Of a DNA stretch of 64,000 nt, positions 36,863 to 44,964 are shown piece by piece. A program made the translations under genes and the position numbers. The DNA is taken from the NCBI GenBank assembly GCA_039821165.1, contig JBCBOT010000004.1, positions 1 to 64,000 of the forward strand, read 5' to 3'. The first letter of the stretch is position 1, and every line of letters begins with the position of its first letter. Source of the DNA: Stieleria sp039821165. Lineage in GTDB: Bacteria; Planctomycetota; Planctomycetia; Pirellulales; Pirellulaceae. Below the pieces are notes generated by a model, which saw nothing but the letters and a program-made list of their open reading frames with translations, was not told the DNA's origin and made no database searches.

Positions 36863-38506
36863 TCACAACGTCGTTACGCGGAGCACTTCGTCCAAGGTCG
36901 TCACGCCCTGGTGCACTTTCATCAGCCCGTCCATGGATAACAATTGCATGCCCGACTTGAGACCGGCCTCTCGGATCGCCGACGCGTTGGCGCGCGATTG
37001 GACAAGGTCGCGACACGCATCGTCCAGCACCAGCAATTCAAAGAGTCCGATGCGGCCTCTAAAACCGGTGCCTCGGCACCGATCGCAACCGGTGGGTTCA
37101 TAAACGCCCGTCATTTCCGAAGCGACCAGTCCACGTGACTCCAGGAGGCCGGGCGGAATCGGCGGTACCGAGTCGCCGCCACGTCGCGGTCGTTTGCAGT
37201 CTTCACACAGCTTTCGCACCAACCGCTGCGCGAGCGATGCGACCAGCGAACTGCTCACCAGGTACGGTTCGATTCCGAGGTCCAGTAAACGCGTGACCGC
37301 ACTGGACGCGTCATTGGTGTGTAGCGTGCTGAAGACCAAGTGACCGGTGAGCGATGCCTGAATGCCCATCATCGCCGTCTCGCCGTCGCGGATCTCGCCG
37401 ACCATGATGATGTCGGGGTCCTGCCGCAACACGCTGCGCATCCCCGAAGCGAACGTCATCCCCTTTTTTTCGTTGATCTGTGTTTGGCTGATGCCTTCGA
37501 GCTGGTACTCGATGGGGTCTTCCAGCGTCAGGACATTTAACTCTTCGCTGTCGATCTCTTGTAGCGCCCCATAAAGCGTCGTACTTTTGCCACTACCCGT
37601 CGGCCCAGTCACGAGAATCAAGCCATGATCACGTGTGATCAATTTTCGCAGTCGGGTAAGATCATGATCCGGCATCCCGAGTTCACCCAGCGTGTAGAGC
37701 CGAGCACTCTTGTCGAGCAACCGAATCACGATTCGTTCGTTGTGACTCGTCGGCAAGGATGCGATTCGCAAGTCGACAGTGCGTTCACCCAATTGAACCG
37801 TCGCGCGGCCGTCCTGGGGTAATCGCTTCTCAGCGATGTTCATTTTGCCCAAGACTTTGACTCGGGAAAGCACTTCTTCCTGAACGGCTTTCGGGATCTC
37901 AAACGAATCGAACAAGACACCATCGATTCGTTGACGCACCATCAAACGATCTTCATAGGGCTGGATGTGCACATCTGAAGCGCCCGATTTGACGGCGTCG
38001 AAGAGGAGATGATTGACGAGCCGAATGATCGGTGCGCGGCCTTCGGTGTCCAGCAGGTCTTCTTTCGGTGCGAGTCCCGCGACTTCGCCAAGCACCTGGT
38101 CACGGTCCAGTGAATCGATCACGCTCTGGGCGCGGCTGGATTGGTCTGAATAGGCGGAATTGATCGAACGCTCGATAGCGGTTCGTGTCGCAGGCAACAA
38201 TCGGACGCGCATCGGTAGCACACCGCCGCCCGGGGTTTGTGAGAGGGCGCGGGCGATGATGTCCGCGTGCTGGTAGCCACGCATTGAATCAATCGCGAGC
38301 CAAATCTCGTTATCGGAGTCGCCGGTCAACCCGATCACCCGATGTTGCCGCGCGTGGGCGATGCTGATTCGGCTGAGAAACCACCGCGACGCTTCGCGGT
38401 CGGAGAGGTCTTCGCAAACCGGTAATTCGAGCAGCTCGGCAAGCCGTCCCAGCTCTACCGCTTCGTCGACATCAGAGGTTTCGAGTTGGGTTTCGACGTC
38501 ACTCAT
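36863..38506 (-). CDS. gspE: Type II secretion ATPase GspE
   Basis: The ATG at 38506 (MSDVETQLE) gives 547 residues; a longer reading starts near the gspD stop region and is less likely. The protein has a GspE N-terminal (MshEN-like) domain, then Walker A GPTGSGKST at residues 301-309, an Asp box and the Walker B-type GEIRDGETAMMGIQASLTGH near residue 370. A C-terminal zinc motif has two CxxC pairs (CEDCKR and CDRCRG). It is a hexameric ATPase that powers pseudopilus assembly. Confidence 0.96.
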   Translation of the reverse strand: MSDVETQLETSDVDEAVELGRLAELLELPVCEDLSDREASRWFLSRISIAHARQHRVIGLTGDSDNEIWLAIDSMRGYQHADIIARALSQTPGGGVLPMRVRLLPATRTAIERSINSAYSDQSSRAQSVIDSLDRDQVLGEVAGLAPKEDLLDTEGRAPIIRLVNHLLFDAVKSGASDVHIQPYEDRLMVRQRIDGVLFDSFEIPKAVQEEVLSRVKVLGKMNIAEKRLPQDGRATVQLGERTVDLRIASLPTSHNERIVIRLLDKSARLYTLGELGMPDHDLTRLRKLITRDHGLILVTGPTGSGKSTTLYGALQEIDSEELNVLTLEDPIEYQLEGISQTQINEKKGMTFASGMRSVLRQDPDIIMVGEIRDGETAMMGIQASLTGHLVFSTLHTNDASSAVTRLLDLGIEPYLVSSSLVASLAQRLVRKLCEDCKRPRRGGDSVPPIPPGLLESRGLVASEMTGVYEPTGCDRCRGTGFRGRIGLFELLVLDDACRDLVQSRANASAIREAGLKSGMQLLSMDGLMKVHQGVTTLDEVLRVTTL

Positions 38507-38534
38507 CGGTGCAGGGCCGTTCTCACGATGGACG

Positions 38535-41165
38535 TCAGCGCGGTTGGACGACCATACCGTTAGGGACCGGTGCCGCGGGCTGAGCACCACCCACAGGATA
38601 CTCGATCGGAGATAACTGCGACGGATAACTCTCTGGAAGCGTCTCTGTATGATAGCTCTCCACTTGCGGTCGCAATCCCCCCGTCGGTGTCGGCGGCACG
38701 GGGCAAGGAACCAGCAACGGATGACTTTGCGGGTAGTCTTCGTGGAGCTGTGCGTCTTGCGTTTCCAGATCGGACAGGAACTTTAAGTCACGGAATCGCG
38801 AGTCGCGCATGATCCGTGGACGAATGAAAAGAAAGAACGAAGTTGTCGTCTGTGTATTGCTCTGCAAGCTCGTCAACTCTCGCAGGACCGGGATTCGTTC
38901 CAGCCACGGGACGCCCGTAAAGTTGTCAGTGTCACTTGATCGTTTGAGTCCCCCGACAACGATGGTCTTGCCATCAGGGATGGTGACGACGCTGCCGACG
39001 CGATCGATTTGCCGTGCCGGTGGCAAGACTGCCGTGCCCTCGCCGACGAAGCTGCTGAACTCGATGTCGAATTGAAGCTGCAAGTGATCGTCTTCATTAA
39101 TGTGCGGGGTAACCTGAATGGTGGTGCCCGCTTCTTGGTTACCGCCGAGCCCGTTGAGCGTCGTCGTTTCACCTTGGCTGAAGGCTTGAAACGGGATGCT
39201 CGAGATACTGTTGAGCGTCCCCGTTTGGTTGTCGTTGACGAGTATCTTTGGAGACGACAAGACTCGCGCCCGTGTGTGTCCGCTGAGTGCTTGAACGATC
39301 ACGTCCGCGACTTCGGGGTCTACCAAAACGCCATTGAATCCCAGCGATGGATTGACCGTCAGGTTTCCATTCGAATCGACTTCACTCAGACCAAACGAGG
39401 TGAATTGGAAAAGCCGATTGGTACCTTGGCGATCTCCCGTGGAGACTTCGACGCCAAGCGAAAAGTTATCCGTGGTGTTGATCGCCACGATGTCAGCCTC
39501 GATCAACACTTGCGGTCGTCGCTGGTCCAACGAACGGATCAACTTCTCGTAAAGCGACTGCACGTTAGCGGGCGCGTAGACGATCAGACTGTTGGTGGAG
39601 ACGTCGGCCGACACCCGCGCGCCGCCTGGTAACGTGGCAACGCCGCCGCCACCCAGTCCGCCCCCCAAGCCACCGAAACCGCCCGCAGCCGCGTTTCCGA
39701 AACCACCTGCTCCACCCAGTGCGCCGGCACCGCCGAAGCCTCCGAGTGCGGCGTTCTGATTGGGGTTGCGGGTTGAGGCGATGTTGTTTCCCAGGTTTTG
39801 TCCGACCAGTCCAAAGGAACCACCACCTGCGGCGTTGATGTCGCGCAACGTCGCCGATTGCTGCATCACAGCCGGGTTGATTGCGCCTTGGCCTTGTCCA
39901 CCAAAACCCATTGCGTTGGAAACCCCACCGACGTTAACGCCGCCAAGAGTTCCGAATGCACCGCCTCCTAAACCGCCGGCCTGCTGGACGCCACTTCCCG
40001 TGACTTCCTGAAGCGCCAACAGTGAGTAGAGCACCTCAATCGCTGTCGCATTTTTGAGTTTGTAAAAACGGATCGGGCTCGATTCGGCTTCGATCGGCTG
40101 ATCCAGTTCTTCAATCAGTGTTTCAATCTGTTGATGGATGTCGGCTCCGGCACGGACCACAAGCAGGTTGCCTTCTGCATCGACGACTGTTTCGACCGTG
40201 TCGGTCCCCTCTTCCGAGTCCCTGGTGACAAAGCCGTTGATCAGGTCGTCGAGACGATCGGCACCGATGTATTCCAAACGGTAGACGCGCGTCAGGTAAG
40301 CACTTCCTGAATCCAGTTGCTTGAGCAGCCGGAGCGCGGAATCGACCAACTCGCGGCGACCAGCCACGACCACACGCCTTCCCGTTTTATCGACAAACAG
40401 TTTCGGGCCCGTCGCAGCCGATCCCTTCTTGGTCGACTCGTTCTTTGTGACCGCCTCGTACTGACCGATGAGCATTGATGGTGGTCGGAGCCGCGCGGAA
40501 TAGAAATCGATCACGCCTTCTTCGTCAGGTTGATCGATGAGTGCGAGTAGTTCCTTGATTTGCTTCACGTCACCCGCATAGCCGGTCACGATCAACAGCT
40601 TTTGGTCGGCAAACGCTGTCAGACTGGATCCATTCGATGGACCGGGCTTGCCAAGGAACGGTTTCAGCGTGGTCGAAGCCGTAGTCGTGTCGATGTACTT
40701 CACCCTGACGACTTCGGTCACCGCGCCGGCGGGTCCGTTCCGGCGTGAGATGTCTTCGGAGTCGCCGGTCGGTGCGTTTTCGGCGAGCTTGCCCGCGTCG
40801 ACGATTCGTTTCCACCCGGGGACTTCGGTGTCCACGATCGCCAAGTTGGCTTCACGGAGCAGTGTTCCGAGCAAGGTCGGAAAGACTTTCTTGGGAAGTT
40901 CGGCAGGCGTGTAGACCGTCACGCTTCGATTCCCGAGCTCGGCACCATGCAGAAAGCGAACGTCCAATTGCTTGCTCATCAAATCAAGCAGCGTGGTGAC
41001 TTTCACGTTGCCGGAGAGATTCAGCTCGATCATCTCGTCGCCGTCGTTGCGCTGAGCCCATGCAGGTGTTGCAAAGACCGCGAGCAGAGCGGTGGCGAGT
41101 AGAGACGTGATCCGTCGGCGCACGCCGGACCGCTGCCGCGATTCGCTAGCAAAAAAGAGAGACAT
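38535..41165 (-). CDS. gspD: Type II secretion secretin GspD
   Basis: The 876-residue protein has a signal peptide (about residues 1-38, ending TPAWAQ), N0-N3 domains (LLALIDQPDEEGVIDFYSAR near residue 205; VVDAEGNLLVVRAGADIHQQ near 325), a glycine-rich insertion (about residues 385-510) and the secretin core (STGDRQGTNRLFQF; VVTIPDGKTIVVGGLKR near 745). It forms the outer-membrane pore. The Gly-rich insert is much longer than in E. coli and is a planctomycete-like feature. This is the first gene of the operon, with gspE 28 bases downstream. Confidence 0.94.
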   Translation of the reverse strand: MSLFFASESRQRSGVRRRITSLLATALLAVFATPAWAQRNDGDEMIELNLSGNVKVTTLLDLMSKQLDVRFLHGAELGNRSVTVYTPAELPKKVFPTLLGTLLREANLAIVDTEVPGWKRIVDAGKLAENAPTGDSEDISRRNGPAGAVTEVVRVKYIDTTTASTTLKPFLGKPGPSNGSSLTAFADQKLLIVTGYAGDVKQIKELLALIDQPDEEGVIDFYSARLRPPSMLIGQYEAVTKNESTKKGSAATGPKLFVDKTGRRVVVAGRRELVDSALRLLKQLDSGSAYLTRVYRLEYIGADRLDDLINGFVTRDSEEGTDTVETVVDAEGNLLVVRAGADIHQQIETLIEELDQPIEAESSPIRFYKLKNATAIEVLYSLLALQEVTGSGVQQAGGLGGGAFGTLGGVNVGGVSNAMGFGGQGQGAINPAVMQQSATLRDINAAGGGSFGLVGQNLGNNIASTRNPNQNAALGGFGGAGALGGAGGFGNAAAGGFGGLGGGLGGGGVATLPGGARVSADVSTNSLIVYAPANVQSLYEKLIRSLDQRRPQVLIEADIVAINTTDNFSLGVEVSTGDRQGTNRLFQFTSFGLSEVDSNGNLTVNPSLGFNGVLVDPEVADVIVQALSGHTRARVLSSPKILVNDNQTGTLNSISSIPFQAFSQGETTTLNGLGGNQEAGTTIQVTPHINEDDHLQLQFDIEFSSFVGEGTAVLPPARQIDRVGSVVTIPDGKTIVVGGLKRSSDTDNFTGVPWLERIPVLRELTSLQSNTQTTTSFFLFIRPRIMRDSRFRDLKFLSDLETQDAQLHEDYPQSHPLLVPCPVPPTPTGGLRPQVESYHTETLPESYPSQLSPIEYPVGGAQPAAPVPNGMVVQPR

Positions 41166-41267
41166 GTTTGTCCGTAGGTGGGAGGCCGGAACGCGTGCAT
41201 TCGTAGGAAATCGCCGAGGCTGGAGTCAACCGATTCCAGACCCGTCAGGCCGCCCGACAGCATGTGG

Positions 41268-42278
41268 CTAGACGCGCGCTGGTTCGTTCAAGCTGGCGCA
41301 GTGCAGCGCGCCCAAGCCCCAAATGAGGTCACTGCAATCGATGCCGAGGACTTCGATCGTTGGGACGCTGGCTTGCGCGAGTTCACGCAGAACGCTGATC
41401 GCACGGTCATCACTTCGCCGATCGCCGAATGTCGGTACAAGCAGTCGTTCGCTGCCTAGACGCAGATAGTTGCAATAACTTTCGGGGACCCGTTGCCCAT
41501 CGATCTCCCGAGCGGGCGGAATTTGGAGTCGATGAACGCGGACACGAGGCGACGTCTGTTCGCCCCAGCGACGAAGGATTTCGAAGTTCGCTTCCAAGCC
41601 GGCATGGTTTTCGTCTTCGGGGTCCGCGACCGCAGCGACGACGTTTTCAGGATCGATGAACCGGGCCAGTTGATCGATGTGTCCATCGGTGTCGTCGCCC
41701 CGTAAACCGCCACCGTTGACCCATACGATTTCGGTCGCACCCGCGATTTCGTGTAGTCGATCGGCGACTTGCTCCTTGCTTACTCCAGGATTGCGACTTT
41801 CGGTGACGAGGCAATCGGTTGTGAGTAGTCGTCCCTGACCATCCCACTCCAGTGCACCTCCTTCGACACAGAGCTTGCCTTCGCGTCGTTTCCATCCGGC
41901 ACTTGAAAGGACTGTCAGACCGGCGGCGTTGTCCCGATCCCACGGCGGATACTTTCCGCCCCAAGCATTGAATTCCCAATCGATGCCGTAGGGTCGTTCG
42001 CCGACGACAAATAGCGGGCCGTAGTCTCGAATCCAGCAGTCATTGGTCGGAGCATCGACCCATATAATGCGCTGTGACTCGATGTCCGCCCCTGATCGCA
42101 GTGACGGATTGCCTAGAACACGGACAGGAAGCGTCTCAGAAACCGTCCGAAGGAGTCTGCGGAAGAAATCTGGGATGGGTGCGAATCTCTCGGGCCACGT
42201 TGCTTGGTTGTGAGGCCATGCAAACCAAACCGCGTGCTGCGGTTCCCAGTCAGCGGGTACGCGCGGCAGATTCGTCAA
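41268..42278 (-). CDS. aguA: Agmatine deiminase / peptidylarginine-deiminase family
   Basis: The 336-residue protein matches the PAD_porph/AguA fold: ADWEPQHAVWFAWPHNQATW near residue 9, NDCWIRDYGPLFV near residue 79, NAWGGKYPPWDRDN near residue 104, a GGLRGDDTDGHIDQLARFI catalytic segment near residue 190 and the nucleophile Cys in GLGALHCASLNEP near the C terminus. The enzyme hydrolyses agmatine to N-carbamoylputrescine and ammonia, leading to putrescine. No partner (aguB) is adjacent. It is upstream of gspD with a 102-base gap. Confidence 0.92.
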   Translation of the reverse strand: MTNLPRVPADWEPQHAVWFAWPHNQATWPERFAPIPDFFRRLLRTVSETLPVRVLGNPSLRSGADIESQRIIWVDAPTNDCWIRDYGPLFVVGERPYGIDWEFNAWGGKYPPWDRDNAAGLTVLSSAGWKRREGKLCVEGGALEWDGQGRLLTTDCLVTESRNPGVSKEQVADRLHEIAGATEIVWVNGGGLRGDDTDGHIDQLARFIDPENVVAAVADPEDENHAGLEANFEILRRWGEQTSPRVRVHRLQIPPAREIDGQRVPESYCNYLRLGSERLLVPTFGDRRSDDRAISVLRELAQASVPTIEVLGIDCSDLIWGLGALHCASLNEPARV

Positions 42279-42292
42279 CGCGGTGTCCCGAC

Positions 42293-42574
42293 CTATTCGA
42301 TCGTGATCGGTTCTTTGACTTTCTGGACAAAGTGCGGTGACTTGCCACCCTTGCTTAGCTCTTTGGCCCGCTTGTCCGCTTCGCCTTTCTTGTCGAAATC
42401 GAAGACCGCAACCCGTTTCAGATTCTGGCTGAAGACTCCCCAGTAGAGCCGCATCCGCACATTCTCAGCCGCTTTTGACCGTTTGCTGCTCTTCTTCTTC
42501 TTGGAAGCGAGCGCCTTTTCAGCTGCTTCGGCTTCGGCTGCTTTTTCGGCGCGGCTGACGACCTTACGGGCCAT
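42293..42574 (-). CDS. Small lysine-rich protein (93 residues)
   Basis: The ATG at 42574 (MARKVVSRAEKAAEAEAAEK) gives 93 residues; the longer open frame is only run-on through the repeats. The N-terminal half is a charged Ala/Lys/Glu helix with a run of lysines (ASKKKKSSKRSK). The second half is a compact domain (MRLYWGVFSQNLKRVAVFDF, ending HFVQKVKEPITIE). I do not recognise the family; the basic helix suggests nucleic-acid binding. It ends 14 bases from the agmatine deiminase start on the same strand. Confidence 0.6.
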   Translation of the reverse strand: MARKVVSRAEKAAEAEAAEKALASKKKKSSKRSKAAENVRMRLYWGVFSQNLKRVAVFDFDKKGEADKRAKELSKGGKSPHFVQKVKEPITIE

Positions 42575-42626
42575 GGGGATTCGTTGATCGGGGGTGACTT
42601 TTCCGGCAGCTTCGACGGCTCGCACT

Positions 42627-42641
42627 ACCGGGTAGCCCGGT
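42627..42641. promoter_or_regulatory. Perfect palindrome in the leader of the lysine-rich gene
   Basis: ACCGGG-TAG-CCCGGT lies 53-67 bases upstream of the ATG at 42574. The 6-base arms are exact. It could be an operator or leader hairpin for the minus-strand small gene. It is short, so chance is possible. Confidence 0.35.
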
Positions 42642-42718
42642 AAGGTAGCAACTCGGCGAAAAATTGGCCACTGCACTGACCCGCGATTCGACGCCACCTC
42701 TGCTGCTTTCCGGGTTAG

Positions 42719-42978
42719 CGCTTTCGGGGACAGAGCACATTCGGGGGACACAGCACATTCAGGGGACACAGCACATTTTCTGATGCTGGCTATTCGAATC
42801 GGCCTCCCTTCTCCCGGCAGAGCGGGCAGTGAGCGAGGTTGGTCCCGAGCGGAAGAGCGCTTTCGGGGACAGAGCACATTCGGGGGACACAGCACATTTT
42901 CTGATGCTGGCTATTCGAATCGGCCTCCTCCTTCTCCCGTCAGAGCGGGCAGGGAGCGAGGTTGGTCCCGAGCGGAAG
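42719..42978. repeat. Direct duplication of a 120-140 base segment
   Basis: Two near-identical copies (42719-42856 and 42857-42978) each begin GCGCTTTCGGGGACAGAGC, then carry one or two further GGGGACA-type units, then TTTTCTGATGCTGGCTATTC, and end GGTTGGTCCCGAGCGGAAG. The first copy has one extra 17-base GGGGACACAGCACATT unit. The two copies are directly adjacent, so this is a recent-looking tandem duplication. It does not encode a supportable protein in any frame. Confidence 0.85.
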
Positions 42979-43124
42979 TGCTCTGTCCCCGGAGAAGTGC
43001 TCTGTCCCCGGAGAAGTGCTCTGTCCCCGGAGAAGTGCTCTGTCCCCGGAGAAGTGCTCTGTCCCCGGAATGTGCTCTGTCCCCGGAATGTGCTCTGTCC
43101 CCGGAGAAGTTCTCTGTCCCCGGG
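42978..43124. repeat. Eight tandem 18-19-base repeats (GTGCTCTGTCCCCGGAGAA)
   Basis: Eight copies of the unit GTGCTCTGTCCCCGGAGAA run head-to-tail from 42978: five are 19 bases with GGAGAA (units 1-4 and 7), two are 18 bases ending GGAAT (units 5 and 6), and the last is truncated. The unit is the reverse complement of the GGGGACAGAGCAC element in the duplicated segment to the left, so the block as a whole has inverted symmetry and could fold. The array is not CRISPR, because there are no spacers. Confidence 0.9.
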
Positions 43125-43431
43125 CGTCGTTGACTGGGTACGCGGGCGGTAGGTGGACAGCGGGTCATTTCGGGTGGTTCGATTTTCTCCAGAGAGGTGG
43201 TCCTGAGAAATGATCGCTACCGCGAAACGCGTCATTCGCGTATGCTTTCGTGTTCACGAAGGTCTCGCCGAAACCAGTCGATGGCTAGCAATTCTGGCCC
43301 TGACTGCTCGTCTAGCCGGCACCGAGGGCGACATGCTCGTCTCATCGGTGGCTTCAATTAGCGACAGCCGATTGATCGGCGCCTTCGGGCCCGCCTCCGC
43401 GGCAAGCTTTCACCGAAGGAGAACAACAACG

Positions 43432-43773
43432 ATGCAGGTAAGCGTTTCCGCTCGTCACGGCAGTCTACAGCCGGGCGACCAAGACTTGATTCAGGAAAAG
43501 GTCGCCAAACTCCGGCGTCTTTACGATCGGGTCAACGCGATCGAGGTGACGGTCGATTTAGAGCACACTGAGAAACCCGCCGTTGAAATCCAAGTGTCGA
43601 TTGAACATGCCGAAGAATGTGTCGCAACGGCGGACTCAACAACCGTCATTGCAGCACTCGACACCGCGATTCCGAAAATCGAGCAACAGCTCCGTCGGAT
43701 CAAGGAAAAGAAGACCGGACACCGGGCGACGGGACACAAACATCTTGAAACCCCGACGGAAAACGACGCGTAA
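43432..43773 (+). CDS. hpf: Ribosome hibernation promoting factor (HPF/YfiA)
   Basis: The ATG at 43432 (MQVSVSARHGSLQPGDQDLI), 12 bases after AAGGAG, gives 113 residues; the longer in-frame reading runs back into the repeat region and is unlikely. The HPF fold is visible: KVAKLRRLYDRVNAIEVTVD near residue 23, EIQVSIEHAEECVATADS, and DTAIPKIEQQLRRIKEKK near residue 80. It is the short form (no dimerisation tail), which converts 70S ribosomes to hibernating states. It starts a cluster with ptsN, as in the rpoN region of other bacteria. Confidence 0.9.
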   Translation: MQVSVSARHGSLQPGDQDLIQEKVAKLRRLYDRVNAIEVTVDLEHTEKPAVEIQVSIEHAEECVATADSTTVIAALDTAIPKIEQQLRRIKEKKTGHRATGHKHLETPTENDA

Positions 43774-43819
43774 TCAGTCACGCGACACCGTCACTACCCA
43801 GAAATTGAAATAGATCCTT

Positions 43820-44299
43820 ATGAAGTTTGCAGATTTCATTAGCACCAAATCGATCAAGGCTGAGCTGAAGGCTACGACCAAAGACCAGGCGATTGAAGAG
43901 CTTGTTCAAAGTCTGCTCGACTCATCCGAAATCGAAGAGGACCAGCGCGACGACATTGTCGCGGCAATCATGAAACGTGAGGAATTGGGCTCGACCGGTA
44001 TCGGCCGCGGGGTAGCCGTCCCTCACACCAAACATCCCAGCGTTCAGAAGCTCGTCGGAACCGTTGGTGTCAGTGAGGAGGGTGTCGACTTTGATTCGCT
44101 CGACGGCGAAAAGGTGCAACTGTTCTTCCTTTTGATCAGTCCGCCGGAACGACCCGGGGATCACCTTCGTGCCCTGGAAAATATCTCGCGACAACTCCGC
44201 GACGAGACCTTCTGTCGGTTCCTCAAGCAGAGCAAGACTCCCGAAGACATCAATCAATTGCTTCAGGAAGCCGACGACAACCAGTTTGCCACTGGCTGA
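43820..44299 (+). CDS. ptsN: PTS EIIA-like protein (PtsN type)
   Basis: The 159-residue EIIA(Ntr)/fructose-type domain has the phosphorylatable His69 in GIGRGVAVPHTKH, with ISRQLRDETFCRFL near residue 120. It receives phosphate from HPr and acts as a regulator rather than a sugar transporter component; no EIIB/EIIC permease is in the window. It lies 46 bases after hpf and 72 before the HPr gene. Confidence 0.9.
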   Translation: MKFADFISTKSIKAELKATTKDQAIEELVQSLLDSSEIEEDQRDDIVAAIMKREELGSTGIGRGVAVPHTKHPSVQKLVGTVGVSEEGVDFDSLDGEKVQLFFLLISPPERPGDHLRALENISRQLRDETFCRFLKQSKTPEDINQLLQEADDNQFATG

Positions 44300-44371
44300 G
44301 ATTGACGCTCTCTCCTCGCGCGCCGCGAGCAACGGCTCGTCGCAGACACCTCCGACAAGAACGTTTACTGA

Positions 44372-44671
44372 ATGTCCAACGCGCACTGCCGCACCGTGAT
44401 CGTCCGCAATCCGCAAGGGTTGCACGCACGTCCCGCGGACCTACTCGTGCGCACTGCCAATCAATTTGACTCACGAATCACGATCAGCCGTGGCGGCGAG
44501 CAGATCGATTGCAAAAGCATCCTTTCCATTTTGACACTGGGGGCCGAACAAGGCACCGAACTCTCCGTTTCGGCCGAAGGCGCCGACGCTGAAATCGCAT
44601 TGGATTCCATCGAGCAGTTGTTCCTCAGGGGTTTTGACGAACCCCAGGCATCTGACTCCGGAACCGACTGA
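44372..44671 (+). CDS. ptsH: HPr phosphocarrier protein
   Basis: The 99-residue HPr has the active-site His18 in NPQGLHARPADLLV and a possible regulatory Ser49 in CKSILSILTLGAEQG, at the position phosphorylated by HPr kinase in Gram-positive bacteria. It shuttles phosphate between enzyme I and EIIA proteins. It lies 72 bases after ptsN. The 293 bases before ptsI are C-rich with no supportable gene. Confidence 0.93.
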   Translation: MSNAHCRTVIVRNPQGLHARPADLLVRTANQFDSRITISRGGEQIDCKSILSILTLGAEQGTELSVSAEGADAEIALDSIEQLFLRGFDEPQASDSGTD

Positions 44672-44964
44672 CGCAGCCGACGCCAGCCATCGCCGAACGC
44701 CGAGTCCAACCATTCAAACCTTCCGATCAGGCTCGCGCTGTTCCCATCCGAGCCGAACCCGTCGTCGAATCCCTTCGACGGCTCCGTCATCATCCATTTC
44801 ACAACACAACCCTCGATGCATCGGTCCCACCTCTTCGCGCCCCCGCGTGCGTACGTCGAAGCGCCTTACCGCACCGAGCCCGCGCCCACGGGCGTGTTCG
44901 GCTCCGCGACATGCGCCGCGTTCGCCAGCGGGCCCGCCGGTCGGCCCCGATCCATCGAACCACG

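Noticed and set aside
42978..43124. CRISPR array
   Set aside because: The units are contiguous with no variable spacers, and no cas genes are present.
42759..43235. Several open frames over the repeat block, up to 158 residues
   Set aside because: They simply translate the tandem repeat in different frames (runs such as SPGTEHF) and have no start context.
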